A DNA stretch of 17,598 nt, taken from Desulfobacterales bacterium. GTDB taxonomy: Bacteria > Desulfobacterota > Desulfobacteria > Desulfobacterales > UBA11574. The notes beneath the pieces were generated by a model that saw only the letters and a list, made by a program, of their open reading frames with translations, did no database searches and was not told the DNA's origin. Below, in pieces: positions 7,130 to 13,998 of the stretch. The stretch spans positions 1 to 17,598 of the forward strand of contig JAAXQD010000247.1 in NCBI GenBank assembly GCA_012974475.1, written 5' to 3'. Every line of letters begins with the position of its first letter. Position 1 is the stretch's first letter. A program made the translations under genes and the position numbers.

Positions 7130-8827
7130 ATGCTAAGTATACGAAAGATCGGCGTTGTAGGCCGAACCTACCGCAATCTTAACCGATATCGTCAGATACT
7201 GGCTGTTCTTTTCAAATATGGCTTTGGAGATCTGATTGAACTGCTGAAGATCGAGCAGTACATCGAGGTCGGCCTTCAGTTGATTTCAAGAAATCGGCGC
7301 AGTCGTGTTGAAAAACTTTCACGGGCGGAAAGGGTGAGAATGGCCTTTGAAGAACTGGGACCCACCTACGTAAAATTGGGACAGGTTCTTTCCACCCGTC
7401 CTGATCTGGTTCCGGCTGATTTAACAAACGAACTTTCCAAACTTCAGGATAACGTCCCTCCCTTTGCTTTCAGCGCAGCCAAAAAGATCATCGAAACGGA
7501 GCTCGGCTCACCACTGGAAGAACTTTTTGATTTTTTTGATGAAGTCTCTTTTGCCTCGGCATCTATTGGACAGGTGTACAAGGCCGGATTGAAGGACGGT
7601 GAAGTGGTGGCGGTCAAAGTTCAGCGGCCCGGCATCAAAAAGATCATAGAAGTCGATCTCGAGATCATGCTGCACTTGGCAATGCTGGTGGAACGCAACA
7701 TAAAAGAGATCGCCCCGTTCCGACCGGTTAAAATCATTGAAGAATTTGCGAGAACCCTCGAAAAGGAAATAGATTACACCCTTGAAGCGACCAGCATGGA
7801 GCGATTTGCCCGGCATTTCTTGAACGATCCCACAACCTACATCCCTAAAGTTTTCCGAGACACGACAACCGAACACGTTCTTACCATGGAATTGGTCGAT
7901 GGCATAAAAGTATCTGAAATCGACAGGCTGGATGCGGCCGGGCTGGACCGGAAGACGATTACCGTTCGGGGTGCAAACTTTTACTTAAAGCAGGTGTTCG
8001 ATTTTGGTTTCTTTCATGCCGACCCTCATCCCGGGAATATTTTTATACTTCCTGACAATGTGATCTGCCTGCTCGATTTTGGCATGACCGGCTCTGTGGA
8101 CCGTCAGACCCGAGAAAATTTTGTCGATTTGATCGACAACGTGGCCCACCGGCATGAAGCAAAAACAACCCAGGTGCTCCTGAAGCTGACATCTTGGGAT
8201 GACGAGCCGGATATCCGCCAGCTGGAAAGGGATGTTACTGACTTCATGGGGCAGCATCTTTACAAACCTTTGAAGAATATCGAAGTCAGCAAACTGCTGA
8301 ACCATTTGCTCGAGTTGATATCCCGCCATCGTCTCATGATTGCGCCGGATATCTTCCTGATGATGAAGGCGATGGCGACCATAGAGGGGGTTGCACTGGT
8401 TCTCGATCCGGATTTTGACATGATCGCGCAAACCGCACCGTTCATCAGACGGATAAAGCTTTCACGGTTCCACCCTGAAAGAATTGCGGAGGATTTGATT
8501 CAACTGGTATCTGAAATGCTGCAATTCGCTGAGAAGTTCCCCAAAGACATGCTCGAAATTGCCCGGCTGATCCGGCAGCAGAAACTGTCCTTAAAAATGG
8601 AACACAAAGGGTTTGATGCCATGCTGGCGACCCATGACAGGATCAGCAACAGAATATCATTTTCAATCATCATTGCCGCTTTGATTATCGGCTCGGCCCT
8701 TATCGTGATTTCTGAAATCCCGCCCCTGTTCTACGGAATATCTCTGATCGGGATCGTTCTGTTCTCAACCGCTGCCATCATGGGGATATGGCTTCTTGTC
8801 GCTATTTTAAGGAAAGGAAGATTATAG
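7130..8827 (+). CDS. ubiB: UbiB/ABC1/AarF family atypical kinase-ATPase
   Basis: A full-length, 565-residue member of the UbiB/ADCK family, membrane anchored by two C-terminal hydrophobic segments (about 503-530 and 533-557). The family hallmarks are KLGQ (82-85) in the N-terminal extension, the ASAS loop (143-146 region) in place of a glycine-rich loop, Lys163 in AVKVQRPG, HADPHPGN (296-303), and DFG (316-318). UbiB supports ubiquinone biosynthesis in E. coli, probably by handling lipid intermediates. A bacterium of the inferred type would normally use menaquinone, so a general quinone/isoprenoid-lipid role is likelier. ATG 7130 lacks a clear Shine-Dalgarno, but the N terminus fits the family. 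The last 6 bp overlap the convergent ETF-QO gene. Confidence 0.9.
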   Translation: MLSIRKIGVVGRTYRNLNRYRQILAVLFKYGFGDLIELLKIEQYIEVGLQLISRNRRSRVEKLSRAERVRMAFEELGPTYVKLGQVLSTRPDLVPADLTNELSKLQDNVPPFAFSAAKKIIETELGSPLEELFDFFDEVSFASASIGQVYKAGLKDGEVVAVKVQRPGIKKIIEVDLEIMLHLAMLVERNIKEIAPFRPVKIIEEFARTLEKEIDYTLEATSMERFARHFLNDPTTYIPKVFRDTTTEHVLTMELVDGIKVSEIDRLDAAGLDRKTITVRGANFYLKQVFDFGFFHADPHPGNIFILPDNVICLLDFGMTGSVDRQTRENFVDLIDNVAHRHEAKTTQVLLKLTSWDDEPDIRQLERDVTDFMGQHLYKPLKNIEVSKLLNHLLELISRHRLMIAPDIFLMMKAMATIEGVALVLDPDFDMIAQTAPFIRRIKLSRFHPERIAEDLIQLVSEMLQFAEKFPKDMLEIARLIRQQKLSLKMEHKGFDAMLATHDRISNRISFSIIIAALIIGSALIVISEIPPLFYGISLIGIVLFSTAAIMGIWLLVAILRKGRL

Positions 8828-10495
8828 CACCGTATATCCCGGTCCTTCTCCCCCTTCCGGACATGTCCATGATATATTCCGGTATGGATCCTTAATGTCA
8901 CAGGTTTTGCAGTGCAGACAATTGGACGGGTTCAATTTGAGTCGCCGTGCGGATGTCTTTGGATCGGTTTCGATTTCGTATACGTCGCCCGGGCAGAATC
9001 TTGTGCACGGAGACCCATAGATATTAAAACATTCATTGACGCAAAGATCGCGGTCGTGAACGATGATGTGACTGGGTTGATCCTCCCTGTGCATGGTTTT
9101 GGACAGATAAACCCCGGTAAGTTTGTCGACATACAAAACGCCATCTATGGTCTTTTTTTCGGGTGACGGATGAAGGTCATCGTTGCTCGCTTTTACCGGT
9201 TTTAGTGTTTTATAATCCGGTTCAATCGGCATTTTATCGATAAAGCCCCGGCCTTTGCTCAAATACTGGGCGGCAAGATGGATAAGCTTGGCCAATCCTC
9301 TTTTTGAAAGGGCTTGAGCAAAATTTCTCCCCTCATAAATTTCCTTCTTCGCCCAGCTTTTTTCAAACAATTCATTGTAGACCCCAAGGGTAGCCCGTGT
9401 AAACGTTTGCTTTTCAAATGCATTTATGATCGCTTCCGCCGCCAGCATTCCTGACTTCATGGACAGATGAACACCCTTTAAACCCGGTGTGTTCTGCATG
9501 GCGGCACTGCCGCCTACCAATACGCCGCCGTCAACGGCCAGCCTGGGGATGGTAAAATAGCCGCCGGTGGACACTGTTCTAGCCCCCTGTTCCAGGACTT
9601 TTCCCCCTTGGATTATGCCTGCGACAAACGGATGTTGTTTGAACTTTAAGAATTCTTCATACAAATCCAGCATGGGTTCCTGATAGGCGAGCCCTACCAG
9701 GAACCCGATGGCCACCATATTGTCTTTAATCTCGTAAATAAAACCGCCGCCGGGTGTGTCCAAACCCAAGGGATATCCAAAGATGTGGATGTCGTTGCCC
9801 CTGCTGGAGGTAAAATAATTATTTTCGGGAAGTTGGATCACTTCTTTGATGCCGGATTCGTACACTTGGGGCATTTTGTCCGGAAGAAGGTTCAGTTTTT
9901 GCAATAATTCCTGGGTCAGGCTCCCCCTTGCGCCTTCGCCGAATACCGTCACCTTGGCCATCAAATCGATGCCCGGCTCAAAGTTACTCTTGGGCCGTCC
10001 GTCCTTATCCAATCCCTTGTCGCCGGTACGGACGCCGATGATTGTCTTTTGATCTTCTGCGTAAAGGACTTTTTTACCTGCAAAACCGGGAAAGATGTTG
10101 ACCCCGAAATCTTCGGCAATCCTTCCAAGCCACCGGGTAAACCTGGAAAGGCTGATAATGAAAAAGCCCTTATTGTGCATGTATTTTGGAATCATCGGAA
10201 GTCGAAAGTATTTTTTTCGGGTTAGAAAGTAGAGTTCGTCTTCTCTAACCGTCGACTCAATGGGGCATTCTTTTTCCAAAAAATCCGGTATTAGCTCCTT
10301 TAAGGATAGGGGATTCAGAACGGCGCCGCTCAATGCATGAGATCCGATTTCAGCGCCCTTTTCCACCAGCGCAACTTCCAGGCTCATATTTTTTTCGCGG
10401 GCGAGCTGCATCAATCGAATGGCCCCAGCAAGATTTGCGGGCCCACCGCCGACAAAAAGCACATCAAAATCGATCTTTTCACGTTCTATATCCAT
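8822..10495 (-). CDS. Electron transfer flavoprotein:quinone oxidoreductase (ETF-QO)
   Basis: A 557-residue membrane-associated flavoprotein that moves electrons from reduced ETF to quinone. The FAD-binding GGGPANLAGAIRL is near residues 16-28, followed by EKGAEIGSHALSGAV. The C-terminal ferredoxin-like domain carries the four [4Fe-4S] cysteines Cys501 (FCP), Cys526, Cys529 and Cys532 (NCLHCKTCDIKDP), with the same 25-residue spacing between the first and second as human ETF-QO (561/586). The protein ends in the family tail EGGEGPGY. AGAGGA lies 8 bases before ATG 10495. It converges with ubiB, and the stop codons interlock. With the acyl-CoA dehydrogenase next door it suggests fatty-acyl oxidation coupled to the quinone pool; etfAB are not in the window. 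Confidence 0.94.
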   Translation of the reverse strand: MDIEREKIDFDVLFVGGGPANLAGAIRLMQLAREKNMSLEVALVEKGAEIGSHALSGAVLNPLSLKELIPDFLEKECPIESTVREDELYFLTRKKYFRLPMIPKYMHNKGFFIISLSRFTRWLGRIAEDFGVNIFPGFAGKKVLYAEDQKTIIGVRTGDKGLDKDGRPKSNFEPGIDLMAKVTVFGEGARGSLTQELLQKLNLLPDKMPQVYESGIKEVIQLPENNYFTSSRGNDIHIFGYPLGLDTPGGGFIYEIKDNMVAIGFLVGLAYQEPMLDLYEEFLKFKQHPFVAGIIQGGKVLEQGARTVSTGGYFTIPRLAVDGGVLVGGSAAMQNTPGLKGVHLSMKSGMLAAEAIINAFEKQTFTRATLGVYNELFEKSWAKKEIYEGRNFAQALSKRGLAKLIHLAAQYLSKGRGFIDKMPIEPDYKTLKPVKASNDDLHPSPEKKTIDGVLYVDKLTGVYLSKTMHREDQPSHIIVHDRDLCVNECFNIYGSPCTRFCPGDVYEIETDPKTSARRLKLNPSNCLHCKTCDIKDPYRNISWTCPEGGEGPGYTVL

Positions 10496-10594
10496 TTCTG
10501 CAATCCTCTATTCTTATGTTTTTGTGAGAAAATGAAATTTGGAAATTTCACCTATCACGATAAATGCTTTTTGTAAACCATATCCACATGGAGC

Positions 10595-10608
10595 GTGCCG
10601 GCCGGCAC
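10595..10608. repeat. Perfect 14-bp GC-rich palindrome
   Basis: GTGCCGGCCGGCAC reads the same on both strands. It lies 100 bp upstream of the ETF-QO start in gene-free DNA, so it could be an operator of that gene or part of a repeat element. Confidence 0.4.
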
Positions 10609-10812
10609 AAAGATCCGGCAGATTAAAAATATGGTCTATTGAACTGCACCAGTTCGATCGGCTGAATTTTGGGGATTGAAGCTCCCCTATATCCCTCCCT
10701 GAAGGGAGCGTCGAAAAAGAGATCGCCATTTTATGGGAAAATTTTTCGGAGATGAAGATCGGCGGTCAAAAATTTGACGTGTTTTGGAAGCGCGTGGGAC
10801 CGCAACTGAAAT

Positions 10813-10844
10813 CGCATTCCCCGTAGATTGCTACGGGGAATGCG
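10813..10844. repeat. Perfect 14-bp-stem hairpin
   Basis: CGCATTCCCCGTAG (10813-10826), a four-base loop ATTG (10827-10830), and the exact complement CTACGGGGAATGCG (10831-10844). No T tract follows on either strand, so it does not look like an intrinsic terminator. Direct repeats TCAAAAATTT flank it at 10766 and 10863. The stem could belong to a REP- or MITE-like element or a small structured RNA. Confidence 0.6.
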
Positions 10845-11017
10845 AGGGGGATCGAAGATGGATCAAAAATTTTCAGTCTAAGGTTTACTGCGGCTGGTCG
10901 GAGCCCAGAAAAAAATCGTTTCAGCGAAGCTTCAAGGAGTTTCAAAAAACCGATGGGGATCCCTTGTGGCATTTTGAAAAATTAGATTGACAGTCAAGCG
11001 TTATCGTCCGGTTGAGA

Positions 11018-11290
11018 TTAGATCGCGTCTTTGAGTTTCTTCCCAGCTTTAAATGTTACCGCATTTCTTGCCTTAATTTTAATGGGTTCACCGGTTTGAG
11101 GATTTCGACCCTTTCGGGCTTTGCGACGGACTTTTGTAAAAGTGCCAAACCCTACCAACGTAACTTTTCCGTTCTTTTTCTTTAAAGCTTTTGTAACATT
11201 TGTCATAAAAGACTCCAAAGCAGCTCCAGCTGCGACTTTGGAAATGTTTGAATCCTTTGCCATTACTTCGATTAATTCAGCCTTTGTCAT
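11018..11290 (-). CDS. hup: HU-family DNA-binding protein
   Basis: A 90-residue HU/IHF-fold protein, the normal HU length. The N-terminal helices (MTKAELIEVMAKDS, then AALESFMTNVTKALKK) are followed by the beta core KVTLVGFGTFTKVRRKARKG. The flexible arm carries the conserved RNPQTGEPIKI, whose proline inserts between base pairs. The end AVTFKAGKKLKDAI is typical of HU. It compacts and bends DNA as a dimer. A strong AAAGGAGG (11297-11304) sits 6 bases before ATG 11290. It appears to be a single-gene unit with its own promoter. Whether the partner is itself (homodimer) or another subunit elsewhere cannot be told. Confidence 0.95.
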   Translation of the reverse strand: MTKAELIEVMAKDSNISKVAAGAALESFMTNVTKALKKKNGKVTLVGFGTFTKVRRKARKGRNPQTGEPIKIKARNAVTFKAGKKLKDAI

Positions 11291-11346
11291 CTTTTACCTC
11301 CTTTGTTCGTGTTAATTACATGCTGACGGGCCTTAATGTTTTGATG

Positions 11347-11373
11347 GTTATAACAGCAAAATTAATAAGTCAA
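11347..11373 (-). promoter_or_regulatory. Weak candidate promoter of the HU gene
   Basis: On the minus strand TTGACT (11373-11368) precedes TATAAC (11352-11347) with a short 15-bp spacer, 57 bp before the HU ATG. The hexamers are good but the spacing is suboptimal. Confidence 0.35.
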
Positions 11374-11424
11374 CAGCTAAAAGCGCATCATTCAAGGATT
11401 TAGAAAAATATATCATAGAAAACC

Positions 11425-11444
11425 TTCATCCACAGGCAGATGAA
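11425..11444 (-). terminator. Weak candidate terminator after the lipid-transport operon
   Basis: On the minus strand TTCATC, an 8-base loop and GATGAA form a 6-bp stem 37 bp after the lipoprotein stop. A T-rich but interrupted tract follows (GGTTTTC, later TTTTT). The stem is weak, so this is only a possibility. Confidence 0.25.
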
Positions 11445-11481
11445 CAGGAAGATCTTGGCGGTCGATGCTGAATCTTCTACT

Positions 11482-12108
11482 CTACCTATGGAGAGATTTT
11501 ATCGCTTCAGCAATATCATGGCTTAAAGCCCCTATCATACGGCTCTGAGCAGCCACAAGCGCAGAATATCCTGTTCCGCCCACAGATTCGGTGTATTGTG
11601 ATTTTTTTGAAATAAGGATGGATTTGTTCGATGAATTTGAAATCGACCATTGCGCGGCCAGGAAAGCATTCCCAGCGATGTCTCCATCGAGTCGAACCAT
11701 CTCAATATCAATTTGGAAATCGATCTGTGGAGATGCTCCCCACGGGAAGACGGCGAAAGGCTCGGCACTCAGTAGCCTCGATATATTCTCAACAAGAACC
11801 CGGGTAAGATTGACCTGTAACGGTTCCGCCCAAATATCAAGCTCTGCAAGCTTAATTTCATTGGGATTGATACGTGTCACGATTTCAGGTCGATCCAGAT
11901 ACTCAGGAAGATGGACAGGCCCAACACCTACGGTCATGAATATTTCACCTGCCGTATTTTGCACTTCAATCGCAGGACCTGGCAGTGGGCTTAAGATATA
12001 CAATTTTGTCGGTGCGCTGGGTTTTGGTAAACATCCTCCAAGAATCGACAGGGAAAACATTAAAATGACGGCGGTTTGAATCCAAAATTTTTTCTTCATT
12101 TTCTTCAC
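11482..12108 (-). CDS. PqiC/ABC-type transport auxiliary lipoprotein
   Basis: A 208-residue outer-membrane-type lipoprotein of the PqiC (DUF330) family. It has a lysine-rich N terminus, a hydrophobic signal segment and a lipobox ILGGC, with acylated Cys26 counting from the GTG. The family pattern follows: YILSPLPG, then VGVGPVHLPEYLDRPEIVTR and LAELDIWAEPL. Such lipoproteins work with MCE proteins in lipid transport across the periplasm. GTG 12108 overlaps the MlaD-like stop (GTGA), with GGAGGG 7 bases before it. An ATG at 12099, with AGGTG 6 bases upstream, is a close alternative. It is last in the MlaE-MlaF-MlaD-lipoprotein operon. Confidence 0.85.
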   Translation of the reverse strand: MKKMKKKFWIQTAVILMFSLSILGGCLPKPSAPTKLYILSPLPGPAIEVQNTAGEIFMTVGVGPVHLPEYLDRPEIVTRINPNEIKLAELDIWAEPLQVNLTRVLVENISRLLSAEPFAVFPWGASPQIDFQIDIEMVRLDGDIAGNAFLAAQWSISNSSNKSILISKKSQYTESVGGTGYSALVAAQSRMIGALSHDIAEAIKSLHR

Positions 12109-13094
12109 CTATTGTCCCTCCCTTTACCACGGATTAGGGCTTCAGGATGTCTGCTAAGATAATCAGACAGGTTCCGGATGGATCTTGCCGCAGATGAGAA
12201 CTCCCTGAGCGTTTTCGTCAGTTCTACGGTGACGACAGAATTGTCTCCCACAACATTCTCAACTGCCCTGAGAGTCTCCTCCGCTTGCTTCGATGCCTCA
12301 GCCAGTGCCTTGACAGTTTCATCGACTTCAGAAATCAGGGGATCAATCTTCCGGTCCAAGTTTTGAGCGAGGTTTTGATATGCTTTTAACGCCTCGCCTA
12401 TTTTGTCCGTCATCGGTTGAACCTGTTTGTCCACTTTCTGAAGCACCTTCCTTGCATCTTCGACGGCGAGTTTAAGAGACTTTAAAAACTCCGTGGTCCC
12501 CGGTGAATTCAACAGCACATCGATTCGCGTCAGCGAAGATGACAGCTTGTCAAAAACTTCTTTGACAGGAAGGTTCTCCAATGTCTTTGTCAGCTTTTCA
12601 AAAGTGGACGGAATGGTCGGTATTTCTTGATACTTTTTGTTCATCCCCATGAGAACAGCTGCTTCTTCAGGGAAAAAATCGAGTTCTATCTGCAACTGGC
12701 CGGTAACCACACTTTGTAATCCCAACCGGGCCCTAAGACCCTGTTCTATGAGTTGATCGCAGTATTCATATAATTCCTGAGCATTTCCGAGCTCCTTGGT
12801 TTTGAACCGTTTGACTTTACCGGATGCCAACTCGATAAGGACTTGAATTAAAAAAGATGACTCCGATGGATCTGCTATGACGTTAATATCCTTCACTTCA
12901 CCGATCTTGACCCCCTTAAAAATAACCGGAGCTCCCACACTGAGCCCTTTTACGGAATCTTGGAAAAATAGCATAAATCTGTATCTTTCCTTCAGATAGT
13001 TGCCGGAACCAAAAATCAGAACGCCGACGACGACCAGAACCAATGCACTCACGACAAAACTGCCGATAACTGTTTTACTGGCTTGCTTGCTCAA
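12105..13094 (-). CDS. mlaD: MlaD-family MCE-domain lipid transport protein
   Basis: A 329-residue substrate-binding subunit of an MCE lipid ABC transporter. The N-terminal transmembrane helix is at about 9-28. One MCE domain at about 37-120 includes VKGLSVGAPVIFKGVKIGEV. A long helical C-terminal region (about 165-315), with repeated heptad-like segments, could form the tunnel or needle seen in larger MCE proteins. It is anchored in the inner membrane facing the periplasm. The start is a TTG at 13094 that overlaps the MlaF stop (TTGA), with GGAGGG about 9 bases upstream. The next Met (residue 41) would remove the anchor, so TTG is probably real. It overlaps the following lipoprotein gene by 4 bp. 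Confidence 0.88.
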   Translation of the reverse strand: MSKQASKTVIGSFVVSALVLVVVGVLIFGSGNYLKERYRFMLFFQDSVKGLSVGAPVIFKGVKIGEVKDINVIADPSESSFLIQVLIELASGKVKRFKTKELGNAQELYEYCDQLIEQGLRARLGLQSVVTGQLQIELDFFPEEAAVLMGMNKKYQEIPTIPSTFEKLTKTLENLPVKEVFDKLSSSLTRIDVLLNSPGTTEFLKSLKLAVEDARKVLQKVDKQVQPMTDKIGEALKAYQNLAQNLDRKIDPLISEVDETVKALAEASKQAEETLRAVENVVGDNSVVTVELTKTLREFSSAARSIRNLSDYLSRHPEALIRGKGRDNR

Positions 13095-13882
13095 CGTAAA
13101 TGTCCCTCCGTTTCTCCTCTCATGAGGAAATTTATGATTTTTGGATCCTGGGAATTTTCAAGCAACATTTTGGGATTTCCAACGGCAGCCATCGTTCGAG
13201 TCTCTGAATCGAGAAATACAGAATTATTTCCGATGGCAAAGATGCTTGCCAGCTCATGCGTTACCACCACCACCGTTGCACCGAGACTATTTCTTAGCTC
13301 CAGAATGAGGTCATCCAGTCTCTTCGCACTCACCGGATCGAGTCCTGCCGAGGGCTCGTCAAAGAACAGAATGTCCGGATCCAATGCAATAGCCCGTGCA
13401 ATTCCGGCCCGTTTCCGCATGCCCCCGCTGATTTGAGCCGGATAGAAGTCTTCATATCCTGCAAGGCCTACCATGGATAGCTTGAAAGACACCAACTCTC
13501 GGATCTCATTGGGGCTCAGGTCGGTATACTCCTCGAGTGGAAGCGCTACATTCTCAGCCAGGGTCATGGAACTCCAAAGCGCACCGGATTGATAAAGAAT
13601 ACCGATGTTCTGTACGATGTGTTTCCGGTCGTCCGGAACTGCTTCCCAGAAGTTCAGGTCCCCATAGAAAACCTTTCCTCTGGCCGGTTCCTTAAGGCCC
13701 ACCATGATCTTCATCAGTGTGCTTTTTCCGCAGCCGCTTCCTCCCATAATAATAAAAATATCCCCGCGACCCACGGTAAAATTAAGATCTCGCATGATCA
13801 CATAGTCCCCATACGCCATGGTCAGGTCGCGGACAATGATGAATGGATCTGTTTTCATCGTTTGTTGTTGCATCGGTGTCAT
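13091..13882 (-). CDS. mlaF: MlaF-family ABC transporter ATPase
   Basis: The cytosolic ATPase of a lipid (MCE-type) ABC importer/exporter. Walker A is GGSGCGKST, the Q-loop lies in ILYQSG, the MlaF-type signature is ISGGMRKRAGIARA, Walker B is ILFFDEPSAGLDP, and the switch histidine is in VVTHEL. It energises MlaE for phospholipid movement between envelope membranes. The start is uncertain: ATGs at 13882, 13873 and 13858 and a TTG at 13924 are in frame and none has a clear Shine-Dalgarno. I chose 13882; the ATPase fold itself begins just after 13858. It follows the permease gene after about 115 bp and overlaps the MlaD-like start. Confidence 0.9.
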   Translation of the reverse strand: MTPMQQQTMKTDPFIIVRDLTMAYGDYVIMRDLNFTVGRGDIFIIMGGSGCGKSTLMKIMVGLKEPARGKVFYGDLNFWEAVPDDRKHIVQNIGILYQSGALWSSMTLAENVALPLEEYTDLSPNEIRELVSFKLSMVGLAGYEDFYPAQISGGMRKRAGIARAIALDPDILFFDEPSAGLDPVSAKRLDDLILELRNSLGATVVVVTHELASIFAIGNNSVFLDSETRTMAAVGNPKMLLENSQDPKIINFLMRGETEGHLR

Positions 13883-13998
13883 TTGTTTTTTACGAATAAT
13901 CGTTATTTTGTTTGCGACCGTCAAGGGTGCAGAGAATTCCGGGTCAGTCCTGGTTTTTTGCCGATTCGGGCGGCGACGTTTTTCATGAGTAATGGGGG

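Larger units (their letters stand above)
10496..11017. other. Gene-poor 522-bp stretch with palindromes and repeats
   Basis: Short open frames occur on both strands (about 68-71 codons), but they overlap each other antisense and have no convincing RBS, so I do not call genes. The stretch holds a perfect palindrome (10595-10608), a shorter hairpin (GCTCCC/GGGAGC, 10681-10709), a perfect long hairpin (10813-10844), and a 10-bp direct repeat TCAAAAATTT at 10766-10775 and 10863-10872 flanking it. Around these copies the match extends as an imperfect GAAGAT...TCAAAAATTT unit. It may hold the ETF-QO promoter and a dispersed repeat element or structured RNA. Confidence 0.5.

Noticed and set aside
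10514..10729. 71-codon minus-strand frame upstream of the ETF-QO gene
   Set aside because: It runs through the palindrome and the GCTCCC hairpin, has no RBS or recognisable domain, and occupies the likely promoter region.
10813..10844. Hairpin as an intrinsic terminator
   Set aside because: No U tract follows on either strand, and the nearest upstream gene ends are not positioned for it.
10766..10990. Two opposing frames of about 68 codons in the intergenic stretch
   Set aside because: They overlap each other antisense across a perfect hairpin, have no RBS, and match no family I recognise. At most one could be coding, and neither is convincing.
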